DNA of 64,000 nucleotides from Firmicutes bacterium UBA7510. GTDB taxonomy: Bacteria > Bacillota > Clostridia > Tissierellales > Sedimentibacteraceae. A model generated the notes under the pieces. The model saw only the letters and a list, made by a program, of their open reading frames with translations, was not told the origin of the DNA and made no database searches. This document shows, one piece after another, positions 23,959 to 34,200 of this stretch (position 1 is the first letter of the stretch; each line of letters opens with the position of its first letter). The translations under genes and the position numbers were made by a program. Location: positions 60,043 through 124,042 of the forward strand of contig DLNM01000048.1 of NCBI GenBank assembly GCA_002479485.1, written 5' to 3'.

Positions 23959-25419
23959 ATGAGTACTATTGATGTGAGAAACGAAAGAAACCTTTCCATG
24001 TTGATGGATTTTTATGAATTAACTATGTCTAATGGATATTTTCAAGAAGGCTTGAAAGATAATATTGTTTATTTCGATATGTTCTATAGAAAAAATCCTG
24101 ATGGCGGAGGATTTGCAATCGCTGCTGGTCTTGAACAAATAGTTGATTATATAAAAAATTTAAGGTTTACTAAGGAAAATATTGATTTTTTAAGAAATAA
24201 AAAAATATTTTCAGAAGAATTTTTAAATTACCTTTTAAATTTCAAATTTACAGGTAGCATATACGCCATTCCTGAAGGAACTCCTGTATTCCCGAACGAA
24301 CCTATACTTACGGTAAAAGCGAAGGCTATTGAAGCTCAGCTTTTAGAAACTATGATACTTGTCTCAATAAATCACCAAAGCTTAATTGCGACTAAGGCAA
24401 ATAGAATAGTAAGAGCTGCAAAAGGTAGAGATGTTTTAGAATTCGGTGCAAGAAGATGCCAAGGCTACGATGGAGCTATATACGGAGCAAGAGCTGCATA
24501 TATAGGCGGCGTTTGCGGATCTGCTACTACAATTGCTGATGAAATCTTCGGAGTACCTGCAATAGGAACTATGGCACATTCATGGGTTCAGCTTTTCGGC
24601 GATGAATATACAGCTTTTGAAACCTATGCACGCACGTATCCTGATAGTTGTGTTTTGCTTGTAGATACTTATAATATATTAAAAAGCGGATTACCTAATG
24701 CAATTAAAGTTGCTAAAGAGGTTTTAGAACCTATTGGCAAGAGACTTAAAGGTATAAGACTTGATAGTGGAGACATGTCATATTTATCAAAAAAATGCCG
24801 TCAAATGCTAGATGCAGCGGGACTTAATGATTGTAAAATAACTGTATCAAATAGCCTTGACGAATATATTATAACAGAACTTTTAAATCAAGGAGCTGAA
24901 GTAGATTCTTTCGGAGTTGGTGAAAGACTTGTAACTGCTAAATCAGAGCCTGTTTTTGGCGGTGTATATAAGCTTGTAGCAATTGAAGAAAACGGAGATA
25001 TTGTTCCTAGAATAAAAATTTCGGAAAATCCTGAAAAGATGACAAACCCAGGCTTTAAGCAAGTATGGAGATTATATGATAATTCAACTAATGTAGCTAT
25101 AGCTGATGTTATAACTTTATATGATGAAGAAATCGACGACACAAAACCATACACAATTTTTGATCCTGTTCACACATGGAAGAAAAAAAGAGTAACTGAC
25201 TTTAAAGCAAAGAAGCTACAAGTACCTGTATTTGTTGATGGAGAGTGCGTATACGAGCTTCCTTCACTAGAAGACATAAGAAAATACTGTGCTGAACAGT
25301 TAGATACTTTATGGAATGAAATCAAAAGGTTTTCATTTCCACATCAATACTATGTGGATTTATCTAAAAATCTATGGGATTGTAAAAATGAGTTAATTGA
25401 AAAATATAGTATGAAATAG
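23959..25419 (+). CDS. pncB: Nicotinate phosphoribosyltransferase
   Basis: A 486-residue enzyme of the Preiss-Handler NAD salvage route: nicotinate, PRPP and ATP give nicotinate mononucleotide. Family segments: 'MDFYELTMSNGYFQEG' at the N-terminus, 'LLETMILVSINHQSLIATKA', 'EFGARRCQGYDGAIYGARAA', 'IPAIGTMAHSW'-like 'VPAIGTMAHSWVQLFGDEYT' with the active-site histidine, and 'GIRLDSGDMSYLSKK'. Length fits the long form found in Gram-positives. The ATG at 23959 follows TTGGAG; the in-frame TTG at 23947 overlaps that site. Single-gene unit with its own promoter and terminator. Confidence 0.96.
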   Translation: MSTIDVRNERNLSMLMDFYELTMSNGYFQEGLKDNIVYFDMFYRKNPDGGGFAIAAGLEQIVDYIKNLRFTKENIDFLRNKKIFSEEFLNYLLNFKFTGSIYAIPEGTPVFPNEPILTVKAKAIEAQLLETMILVSINHQSLIATKANRIVRAAKGRDVLEFGARRCQGYDGAIYGARAAYIGGVCGSATTIADEIFGVPAIGTMAHSWVQLFGDEYTAFETYARTYPDSCVLLVDTYNILKSGLPNAIKVAKEVLEPIGKRLKGIRLDSGDMSYLSKKCRQMLDAAGLNDCKITVSNSLDEYIITELLNQGAEVDSFGVGERLVTAKSEPVFGGVYKLVAIEENGDIVPRIKISENPEKMTNPGFKQVWRLYDNSTNVAIADVITLYDEEIDDTKPYTIFDPVHTWKKKRVTDFKAKKLQVPVFVDGECVYELPSLEDIRKYCAEQLDTLWNEIKRFSFPHQYYVDLSKNLWDCKNELIEKYSMK

Positions 25420-25435
25420 ACTGACGGCAAAGCAA

Positions 25436-25488
25436 AAGACTGATGACAAAGCCATAGGCATATGGTTTAGCATCAGTCTTTATTTTTA
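25436..25488 (+). terminator. Terminator of pncB
   Basis: AAGACTGATG (25436-25445) pairs perfectly with CATCAGTCTT (25471-25480), followed by a T-rich tail. Part of the 5' arm region is a near duplicate of the preceding 20 bases (GACTGACGGCAAAGC and GACTGATGACAAAGC). Confidence 0.88.
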
Positions 25489-25574
25489 ATATAATTATTT
25501 ATTATTTACAAATACTTATTTTTCATTTATTATATTATGGTAAGTTTTAATTTATATTAGAGAGGAATTTAATT

Positions 25575-27131
25575 TTGAGCGTATTAAATGTAAAAAATGT
25601 TACTCATGGATTCGGTGCTCGTGCAATTTTAGATAATGTATCTTTTAGATTATTAAAGGGGGAGCATGTAGCTTTAATTGGAGCTAACGGAGAAGGTAAG
25701 TCAACATTTTTAAATATTATTACAGGCAAACTTATGCCTGATGAAGGACAAATTGAATGGTCTAATAGAGTCACTGTAGGATATCTAGATCAACATTCTG
25801 TTTTAAAAGCCGGTTCAACTATTAGGGATAATTTAAGATTAGCATTTGATGATTTATTTAAATTAGAAAAAGAAATGCTAGACTTATATGACAAAATGGC
25901 TGATGTAACAGATGAGGAAGTAGCTAAAATGATGGAGGATACTGCAGAGATTCAAACTATATTAGATAGTAGCGGATTCTATGTAATAGACTCTAAAATT
26001 GAAGAGGTAGCAAACGGTTTAGGTCTTGGAGATATTGGTCTTGATAAAAAGGTAGATGAACTAAGCGGTGGACAACGTACAAAGGTACTTTTGACTAAGC
26101 TTTTACTGCAAAATCCAACAATCCTATTATTAGACGAGCCTACTAACTACCTTGATGCAAATCATATAGAATGGTTAACAAAGTATTTACAAAATTACGA
26201 ATATGCGTTTATATTAATATCACATGATGTTCCATTTATAAACGATGTTTGTAACCTTATTTACCATGTTGAGAACTGTGAATTAACTAGATACGTTGGA
26301 AATTATGACGAATTTCAACGTCTTTATGACTTAAAGAAAAAGCAACTTGAAAGAGATATAGAAAAACAACAAAAAGAAATTGAAAAACTTGAAGATTTTA
26401 TAGCTCGTAATAAAGCAAGAGTAGCCACTAGAGGTATGGCTCAAAGTAGAGTTAAACAGCTTGAAAAAATTGATATTATTGAGAAACCTAGAGAAAAACC
26501 AAAGCCAACCTTTAAATTTAAAGAAACTAAAGCACCAAGTAGATTTCTAATTGAAGCCAGAGATTTAGTTATTGGGTATGATACATCTCTTACTAAACCT
26601 ATGGACTTTGAGGTCGAAAGAGGTAAAAAAATTGCTATATGTGGAGTTAATGGACTTGGAAAATCAACACTTCTTAAGACTTTACTGGGCATTATCCCTC
26701 CTGTTTCTGGCAAGATTCATTATGGTGAAAATGTAGTTACTGGGTACTTTGAGCAGGAAGATTCGAAAGATAATTCTACTACAGCTCTTGATGAAGTATG
26801 GAATGCATATCCATCTCTGACTAACCATGAGGTACGTTTAGAATTAGCTAGATGTGGATTAACTACAGAAAATATAACTAGTATGATGAAGGTCCTATCT
26901 GGTGGAGAAAACGCTAAGGTAAGACTCTGTAAGATATTGTTATCTGAGCAGAATTTCTTAGTCCTTGATGAGCCTACTAACCACTTAGATGTTGAAGCTA
27001 AGGATGAGCTTGAAAAAGCTATTAGAGAGTTTAAAGGCACAGTATTATTAGTATGTCATGAGCCTTACTTCTATGAAAGCTTTATAACTGATGTATGGAA
27101 CCTGGAAGATTTCACAACTAAAATAGTATAA
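25575..27131 (+). CDS. ABC-F family ATPase
   Basis: A 518-residue soluble protein with two ABC ATPase domains and no membrane part. Domain 1: Walker A 'GANGEGKST' near 36, signature 'LSGGQRTK' near 158, Walker B 'LLLDEPTNYLD' near 183. A coiled, basic linker at about 245-315 holds the arm that contacts tRNA on the ribosome. Domain 2: 'GVNGLGKST' near 356, 'LSGGENAK' near 437, 'LVLDEPTNHLD' near 461. This is a translation-factor-like ABC-F, closest in layout to the YbiT/YdiF-type housekeeping group; an antibiotic resistance role cannot be excluded but nothing supports it. The start is TTG after GAGAGG. Confidence 0.93.
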   Translation: MSVLNVKNVTHGFGARAILDNVSFRLLKGEHVALIGANGEGKSTFLNIITGKLMPDEGQIEWSNRVTVGYLDQHSVLKAGSTIRDNLRLAFDDLFKLEKEMLDLYDKMADVTDEEVAKMMEDTAEIQTILDSSGFYVIDSKIEEVANGLGLGDIGLDKKVDELSGGQRTKVLLTKLLLQNPTILLLDEPTNYLDANHIEWLTKYLQNYEYAFILISHDVPFINDVCNLIYHVENCELTRYVGNYDEFQRLYDLKKKQLERDIEKQQKEIEKLEDFIARNKARVATRGMAQSRVKQLEKIDIIEKPREKPKPTFKFKETKAPSRFLIEARDLVIGYDTSLTKPMDFEVERGKKIAICGVNGLGKSTLLKTLLGIIPPVSGKIHYGENVVTGYFEQEDSKDNSTTALDEVWNAYPSLTNHEVRLELARCGLTTENITSMMKVLSGGENAKVRLCKILLSEQNFLVLDEPTNHLDVEAKDELEKAIREFKGTVLLVCHEPYFYESFITDVWNLEDFTTKIV

Positions 27132-27132
27132 A

Positions 27133-27197
27133 GTGTGAAAAAAAGCGTTTCACACTACAAAAATTAAGCAGACTTTGTATCTGCTTAATTTTTTTGT
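27133..27197 (+). terminator. Two hairpins and terminator after the ABC-F gene
   Basis: AGTGTGAAA with TTTCACACT (27133-27157) has an A-rich loop, then AATTAAGCAGA with TCTGCTTAATT (from 27163) is followed by a run of T, an intrinsic terminator. Confidence 0.85.
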
Positions 27198-27225
27198 TGG
27201 ATAATATTAGATAATATTGTATAAT
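27197..27225 (+). promoter_or_regulatory. Promoter of the M29 aminopeptidase gene
   Basis: TTGGAT (27197-27202), 17-base spacer, TATAAT (27220-27225). The -35 box directly follows the terminator of the previous gene. Confidence 0.7.
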
Positions 27226-27270
27226 ATATATTATGTGTTTAAGTTTTTTTATGGAAAGGATGAGGTATTT

Positions 27271-28503
27271 ATGAATTTTAATGAAAAATTAGTACAATAT
27301 GCAGATTTAGCTGTTAGAACTGGTGTGAATATTCAAAAAGGTCAAATACTAGTTTTACAATGTCCGGTTGAATATGCAGAATTTGCTCGTATGATTACAG
27401 AAAACGCTTACAAGGCAGGAGCGAAGGATGTTGTAGTTGTATGGAAAGATGAAAAATTATCACGCATACGCTATGATTATGCAGGGTTAGATGTATTTGA
27501 AACTATCCCAGAGTGGAGAGCAAAGTTATTTAATGGTTATGCTAAGGAAGGCGCAGCATTTATGAATGTACTTGCTGAAGATCCTGAAATATTTAAGGGG
27601 GTTTCTTCCGATAAGCTATTAGCGGGTGTTAAGGCTTCTGAAGTATTTTTAAAAGAATATCGTGATTGCTTTGATAAAAACGAGTTACAGTGGAATCTTA
27701 TTGCTGTTCCAAATACAGCATGGGCAAAAAAAGTTTTTCCTGATTGCTCTGAAGAGGAAGCTATCAATAAACTTTGGGAAGCTATATTTAAAACAGTACA
27801 TATTGGTACAGAAGATCCAGTAGAAATATGGAAAAACCACGGAAAAACTTTAGGTGAAAAGTCAGCTATATTAAATGAAAAACAATTTGCTAAATTGCAT
27901 TATAAAAACTCAATTGGTACTGACTTTGTAGTTGGGATGCCAAAAAATCACATATGGGGTGGCGGCGGAGACACTAATACAAAAGGAATCTTCTTCTTCC
28001 CTAACATGCCTACTGAAGAGGTATTTACAGCTCCAGATTGCAGATATGCAGATGGTAAGGTTGTAAGCTCTATGCCATTAAGCTATCAAGGAACATTAAT
28101 TACTGATTTTAGCGTAACATTTAAAGACGGGCTTATTGTTGACTTTGAAGCTAAAGATGGATATGAGGCTTTAGAAAGACTTTTGAATACTGACGAAGGC
28201 TCAAGAAGACTTGGAGAGGTTGCTTTAGTTCCTTATAATTCAGCTATATCAAATATGGGAATATTATTCTACAACACACTATTTGATGAAAATGCTTCTT
28301 GTCACTTTGCTTTTGGAAAATGTTATCCAAATACTATAAAAGGCGGAGAATTTTTAAGTAAAGAAGAGCTTAAAAAGATAGGTGGAAACGATTCAATGAA
28401 CCACGTAGATTTTATGGTAGGAACCTCTGATTTAACTATAGTAGGTATAGAAGAAAACGGTGATGAAACAGTTATATTTAAGGATGGTAACTGGGCAATA
28501 TAA
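27271..28503 (+). CDS. M29 family aminopeptidase (AmpS/PepS type)
   Basis: A 410-residue cytoplasmic metallopeptidase releasing N-terminal residues from peptides. Matching segments include 'YADLAVRTGVNIQKGQILVL', 'RSRIRYDYA'-like 'LSRIRYDYAGLDVFETIPEW', 'NFPNMPTEEVFTAPD'-like 'FFPNMPTEEVFTAPDCRYAD' with a metal-ligand Glu, 'GEVALVPYNSAISNMGILFY' with a second Glu, and 'NHVDFMVGTSDLTIVGI' with His and Asp ligands. The ATG at 27271 follows an AGGATGAGG site; the frame is open upstream without one. It is a single-gene unit with its own promoter and terminator. Confidence 0.94.
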   Translation: MNFNEKLVQYADLAVRTGVNIQKGQILVLQCPVEYAEFARMITENAYKAGAKDVVVVWKDEKLSRIRYDYAGLDVFETIPEWRAKLFNGYAKEGAAFMNVLAEDPEIFKGVSSDKLLAGVKASEVFLKEYRDCFDKNELQWNLIAVPNTAWAKKVFPDCSEEEAINKLWEAIFKTVHIGTEDPVEIWKNHGKTLGEKSAILNEKQFAKLHYKNSIGTDFVVGMPKNHIWGGGGDTNTKGIFFFPNMPTEEVFTAPDCRYADGKVVSSMPLSYQGTLITDFSVTFKDGLIVDFEAKDGYEALERLLNTDEGSRRLGEVALVPYNSAISNMGILFYNTLFDENASCHFAFGKCYPNTIKGGEFLSKEELKKIGGNDSMNHVDFMVGTSDLTIVGIEENGDETVIFKDGNWAI

Positions 28504-28561
28504 AAAGTCTCCCTTAAAAGCAGTTCTTCGTAAGGAAGTTAAACTTAATATTGTATAAGAT

Positions 28562-28598
28562 AAGCAGAGTTGACGAAAATCTACTCTGCTTTTTTTTA
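28562..28598 (+). terminator. Terminator of the M29 aminopeptidase gene
   Basis: AAGCAGAG (28562-28569) pairs perfectly with CTCTGCTT (28584-28591), followed by eight T. Confidence 0.9.
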
Positions 28599-28628
28599 TT
28601 GCAAATGTGTCAATGAATTATATTATGA

Positions 28629-29666
28629 TTATTTTGGGAATGTATCACACATCCAGTTATAGAATTTTTCTTTTTCTTCAAATTGCGGATAATGTGCCGA
28701 ATCTTCAAAGATTACCAATTCACAAGCAGTCAGTCCTGCTAAATTATTTAGATATTCTTCTGCAGCTTCAGGGGAAGTCATACAATCATATTTTCCCATT
28801 ACAAAATAAACAGGTATATCAATCTTCGTGACAATATCAGAAACAGGGTTGTTTAGTGCTTCATTAATTAAAGAATCTTGATATTTAATTAATGCCGTAT
28901 AAAAACGAATTACATCTAATAAGTTGTATTCGCTACCAAATAAGAATCCCCTTTGATAATCAGCATTTTCATCTATACTTCTAGAGGCAAAACCATATTT
29001 GCGCACATATTCCCTTGGGGTAATTTTTGTGCCTTGCGAAATTGAGTTTTCCAAACCTTTCAAATATGTGACATCCTCGGTATTTCCTGCTTCTTCTGCT
29101 GCTTCAATACACTTTTGTAATCCATCTAACTCGCTTTCAATAGTATTTGACATCTGACCTATTCCAACATATGCTCGATACAATTCTGGTTCAAGGGCTG
29201 CTGCTATTGTAGCAATATACGTTCCATATGAATGACCAATTAAAATCACTTGTTCCTTCTGCAAATAGTCCTCTATATACTCTGTTAACGCAATTAAATC
29301 ATCTACATTGGTAGAGGCAGTAACATCAGAATAATCTGTTCCAAACTTATACGATTTACCGCTTCCTCGTTGATCATAATGGACAATGGTAAAATCCTTC
29401 TCTAATAAATTCTGGTATTCTCTAACATACGGGATTTCAGAACAACATGGTCCGCCATGAACAAATATAACAACCGGATTGTCTCTGTTTCTCCCACGTA
29501 TCATAACTTCAAGCAAAGTATCATTTATTTTAACTTTTCGTAATTCGCTAATGCTGTTTTTATTAGATATTTTTGGTGTCCATGTGGGAAAACATAGACC
29601 AATAATAACGAGTAACAAAAGAATTATCCCAAACCACTTTATTATATTAATGATCTTTTTTTTCAT
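28629..29666 (-). CDS. Membrane-anchored alpha/beta hydrolase (proline iminopeptidase-like)
   Basis: A 345-residue hydrolase with an uncleaved N-terminal membrane segment (about residues 8-27) and an alpha/beta hydrolase domain. Oxyanion motif 'VIFVHGGPCCSE', 'VHYDQRGSGKS' and nucleophile elbow 'LIGHSYGTYIA' (Ser near 143) match the S33/proline iminopeptidase-like group; the acid is probably in 'MGKYDCMTSPEA' and the base histidine in 'FEDSAHYPQFEE'. The substrate is unknown; esterase and aminopeptidase activities are both possible. The ATG at 29666 follows AAGGA by six bases; an in-frame ATG at 29681 overlaps it. It lies 26 bases after the MATE exporter gene and probably shares its transcript. 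Confidence 0.88.
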   Translation of the reverse strand: MKKKIINIIKWFGIILLLLVIIGLCFPTWTPKISNKNSISELRKVKINDTLLEVMIRGRNRDNPVVIFVHGGPCCSEIPYVREYQNLLEKDFTIVHYDQRGSGKSYKFGTDYSDVTASTNVDDLIALTEYIEDYLQKEQVILIGHSYGTYIATIAAALEPELYRAYVGIGQMSNTIESELDGLQKCIEAAEEAGNTEDVTYLKGLENSISQGTKITPREYVRKYGFASRSIDENADYQRGFLFGSEYNLLDVIRFYTALIKYQDSLINEALNNPVSDIVTKIDIPVYFVMGKYDCMTSPEAAEEYLNNLAGLTACELVIFEDSAHYPQFEEKEKFYNWMCDTFPK

Positions 29667-29692
29667 AAGATATCCTTGCATAATGAGTATTT

Positions 29693-31099
29693 TTATATTC
29701 TAATCTTTGTCCACTTTCCAGTTTTAAATCTCCATGAGTTTATTAAAAGTCTTAGACATTGATCTGTCATGAATGAAAACCATGCTCCTAAAATTCCAAA
29801 ACCTAACGGATAACAAAATAGCCATGTTGTAAGCGGCCTTACTATACCTATACTTATAAGTGAAGAATACGCTACGAATTTTGTGTCCCCTGCTCCTCTA
29901 AGAGTTCCACCTATAACTACTGAAACTGTTTGAACTGGTGACATCATAGCCATTATTATCATAATCTTTCCACCCATTAGTATTATTGAGTTGTCATTTG
30001 TAAATAATCCAACCAAGAAATATCTTCCGCCAATAAATAATATAAATAAAATTGCTCCAACAGTAAGCGCTATACGTTGAATTGTTTTACTGTATATTGT
30101 AGCTAAATCTGGTCTTTTAGCACCTAAGTTTTGTCCAACAAGTGCAGATGCTCCTATACCTAAACCATCTCCAAAGGTAAAGGAAAGATTTACAATATTC
30201 ATACATATTTGGTGTGTAGCAAAGGCTATAGTACCTAAAGATGCAACAAGCATTGTAGTAACTAAAAAACCAACTCTCATACAAATTTGCTCTACAAAGG
30301 AACTGCTACTAATGCTCATAATGCTTTTAACTGTTTCCTTATCAAGCTTCCAATCACTTTTAAATTTAATGTGTAAGAATCCATCGGCCTTTGTAATTGA
30401 TCTTAAAGACATTAAAAAAGCAACTATATTTCCAAGTAGCGTTGCAATTGCCGCACCAGCAACTCCTAGCTTTGGAAAACCAAAGTGTCCGTTTATTAAT
30501 AAAAAATTAAATGTTAAGTTAACAATGTTTGCTACTATATTTGTACGCATTGATATTTTTGTATTTCCAGAACCACGCTGCGCAGCGTTTATAGTTAAGC
30601 TGACTGAAGTAAAAAAGTTTCCAATGGCTATTATTCTAAAATAAGTTACAGCGTTGTCAATTACATCCGCTTGAGCTCCAGCAAACAACAACAACGGTCT
30701 AGCATAAGTAAATCCAATCACTGATAAAATAGCTGACAGCATTAAGCAAATAACAAGGGCTTGTCTCAGACATCTGTTTGCACCCTCTCTATCCTTTTCA
30801 CCACGTCGTCTTGCAACAATTGCTGTGACTCCGACATTAAGTGAAAAAATTATAGCTAATAAAATAAATTTAGGCTGATTCGTTATACCTACTGCTGCTA
30901 TCGCACTAGCACCTAACGAGCCTACCATCATAATATCTATTGATGATACCAATCCTACTAGAACTGCCTCTATCGCTGAAGGCCATGCCATATCTATTGC
31001 ATTTTTATATACTTGCCTCGTATCTGGCACTTCTCCAATTATATCCTGCTTCTTAATCATATTAGATACAGAGTATAATCTCTTAAAAATATTTAACAT
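29693..31099 (-). CDS. MATE family efflux transporter
   Basis: A 468-residue exporter with twelve hydrophobic segments in two similar halves, characteristic of MATE: 'AWPSAIEAVLVGLVSSIDIM' near the start, 'AAQRGSGNTKISMRTNIVAN' closing half one, and 'GGTLRGAGDTKFVAYSSLIS' in half two. It would export cationic drugs or metabolites in exchange for sodium or protons. The ATG at 31099 follows GGAGG by six bases, so the upstream in-frame ATG at 31123 is rejected. It is divergent from the SNF2-like helicase gene, and the alpha/beta hydrolase follows in the same direction. Confidence 0.94.
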   Translation of the reverse strand: MLNIFKRLYSVSNMIKKQDIIGEVPDTRQVYKNAIDMAWPSAIEAVLVGLVSSIDIMMVGSLGASAIAAVGITNQPKFILLAIIFSLNVGVTAIVARRRGEKDREGANRCLRQALVICLMLSAILSVIGFTYARPLLLFAGAQADVIDNAVTYFRIIAIGNFFTSVSLTINAAQRGSGNTKISMRTNIVANIVNLTFNFLLINGHFGFPKLGVAGAAIATLLGNIVAFLMSLRSITKADGFLHIKFKSDWKLDKETVKSIMSISSSSFVEQICMRVGFLVTTMLVASLGTIAFATHQICMNIVNLSFTFGDGLGIGASALVGQNLGAKRPDLATIYSKTIQRIALTVGAILFILFIGGRYFLVGLFTNDNSIILMGGKIMIIMAMMSPVQTVSVVIGGTLRGAGDTKFVAYSSLISIGIVRPLTTWLFCYPLGFGILGAWFSFMTDQCLRLLINSWRFKTGKWTKIRI

Positions 31100-31196
31100 T
31101 TTTTCCTCCAAATTTTGATACAATTTTAGTCCAATTTTAATTATACTATATATTTAAGCATAATCATATATGTATTTTAAGTAAAATTCTTTGTAT

Positions 31197-31225
31197 TTGA
31201 CAAATACTAAAATATGTAATATTCT
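31197..31225 (+). promoter_or_regulatory. Promoter of the SNF2-like helicase gene
   Basis: TTGACA (31197-31202), 17-base spacer, TATTCT (31220-31225). Confidence 0.7.
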
Positions 31226-31262
31226 AAAGTAATAGGCTAAATCAAATTATATCGAGGTTAAA

Positions 31263-34200
31263 ATGAAATCAATTCCACAAAATAGCTTAAGGAAAAAAAA
31301 TAATTTTTTATATAATATGAAGCTAAGCTTCGATCCATCTTCATTAAAGCTAAATTCTATTGACTCCCAAGAATTTTTAAAGGGTATAGAACTATATGAT
31401 GATGGAGCAGTTTTTGATGTAAAATTATATAAAATGTTTAACGACGAATCACTTGAAGATATAATAAAGTTTAATGCTAAAGTAGGCGATCCTGAAACTA
31501 AACCTCATGAAATCACTATAAAAATTGATAGAAATGGTGATATAAATTTCTTTAGCTGTGGCTGTGATAACCATATGGAGCATAAATTTGCTTATTGTAA
31601 ACATATCATAGCAGTTTTGCTTTATTTGTATAATAATAACAAATTATCTGATATTAGAAATAAAAAAACTAGTGCTTTATTAGACTCTAATTTTTCTAAT
31701 TTAATTAATTGCTATAAAGAAAAATTATATAACGAAACTGTAACAGTTAAATCTTTGGCTAATATTAATTTAATACCCAAACTTTTATTAAACAGTCAAG
31801 GGTTTATCGAATTATATCTTAATATAGGAACAAATAATAAATTCTACGTGGTAAAAAATATTTTTGCTCTTGCAGAAAATATTAAGTTTTCTTCAAACAA
31901 TCAGTATGGTAAAAATTTTGAGCTTAATCATAATATCAATAATTTTACTAAAGAGTCTAAAGCTTTAGCAAAGCTTATAGTAAACCTTTGTTATGAATAT
32001 ATGGAGGTATATGGATATAGTACGGAATTGCTACCTTCAAAAAAAAGCATTAGAATACCTAATTCTCAACTGGACATATTGTTTGATTTATTTTCAAATA
32101 GTAAAATTGAATTTACATGCAATAATAAAAACTATAATTTAACCTTTGTAAATGATAACCCTAAATTAAGTTTCGGATTAGAAAAAAACTATGCAAATAA
32201 TAAATATGATTTTTTCATTGAAGATTTTTTTGAAAATAATGTTCATATTTTTAAATTTTTAAATAAGGCTTTTATTATTTATAAAGAATATTTTTACAGA
32301 TGTACTGATGAATTTATAGATAATGTTTTACCTGCTATAGAAAAAGTAGAGCAAAGCAGAAATTTGTCTATTCCAATTTCTTTGGAAAATTTATCTGTGT
32401 TTTATTCTACAGTGCTTTTACGCTTAGAAAAATACGCAAATATTCGTATACCTGATGATATAACAAACTCTTTTATATTATATCCGTTAAATGCGAAAGT
32501 TTATTTAGATACTAATAAAACAAAAGCAATATATGCAAGTGTTGCATTTTGCTATGGAAGCATAGAAATAAATCCACTTAATAATAAATTAAATAGTAAA
32601 AATGATTCTATTGAAAGTAATAAAAAATCCTCTATTGCTAAGAATAACAATAATTCTATTGTTAAAAACAACAATAATTCTATTGTTATTCGAGATTTAG
32701 AAAAAGAGATGAAAATAATTTCATTTTTTAAGGAAAATGGATTTGTTGAAAAAGAGAAAAATTTTGTTTTATCAAGTGAGAATTTAATTTACAATTTTAT
32801 AACTACTACAATTAATGATTTGATTAAAATTAGTGAAGTTAATGCAAGTGAAAGCTTTGGCAAAATTAAACTGAGAAATCCAAACAGTATTTCAATGGGC
32901 ATTAAACTTAATAATAACCTAATTGAATTAGATATGGAAAATCTAGAATTTAACCTAACAGAACTAAAAGATATATTAAAGCAATACAAAATAAAAAAGA
33001 AATACTTTAGGTTAAAAGATGGATCATTTCTAAACTTAAATGATTCCTACTTTTCTACAATTGAAACACTCTCTAATGAGTTAAATTTGTTAAATGAGTT
33101 AAAAGACGACCATAAAATGTATATTCCTAGTTACAGATCGTTGCATATAGAAAGTATAATTAAAAAAAATTCTATAATATCAGCAAATAAAAGTAATAAT
33201 TTCAAGGAAATTATAGAAAATTTAAATAATATACAGGATAGTGATTTTCAAATACCAGAGAGCTTAAATGGTATTTTAAGAAATTATCAAAAAACCGGAT
33301 TTAAATGGTTAAAAACATTGGCACATTATTCTTTAGGAGGAATACTTGCTGATGATATGGGTCTTGGTAAAACCCTACAAATTATAGCATTGCTTTTATC
33401 AGAAAATGAAAATAATAAGCCTTCCATTGTTATATGTCCCACTTCTTTAATCTTTAATTGGCTTAATGAGGTTGATAAATTTACAAAGGATCTAAAAGCT
33501 GTTGTAATTACTGGTAACAAAAGTCAAAGAATAGAAGCTATAGAAAATGCTAAGGATGTTAATTTAATTATAACATCATATGATCTTTTAAAGAGAGATA
33601 TCGATATTTATAAAAAATTTAATTTTAAATATTGCATTCTAGACGAAGCTCAATACATTAAAAATTCCTATACACAAAATGCTGCATCTGTAAAATGTAT
33701 TAACAGTGAAATAAGATTTGCTTTAACAGGAACCCCAATTGAAAACTCTTTGTCAGACCTGTGGTCAATATTTGATTTTATTATGCCAAAGTTTTTATTA
33801 TCATATAAAGATTTTAAAGAAAAATATGAATCTCCTATAGTGAAAGATAATTGCAAAGAAGCATTAAAAAGTCTTAATAATCAGATAAAACCTTTCATAC
33901 TGAGAAGGCTTAAAAGTGATGTTTTAAAGGAGCTTCCTGATAAAATGGAGATTTCTAGTTATACAAAAATGGAAGAAAAGCAAAGAAAGCTCTATGCTGC
34001 TGAACTAATAAAGGTTAGTGAAGAATTCAACGAAACAATAACTAATGTTGGATATGAAAAAAGTCAAATAAAAATATTATCTATGTTAACAAGATTAAGA
34101 CAAATTTGCTGTCATCCATCCTTGTATATCGATAACTATACTGGTGAAAGTGCAAAATTAAATCTTTGTATGCAGATAGTGCAAGATAGCATAGAAAACG

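Noticed and set aside
25575..27131. Antibiotic resistance ABC-F gene
   Set aside because: The motifs show an ABC-F ATPase but no leader peptide attenuator or resistance-specific arm could be identified; a housekeeping role is at least as likely.
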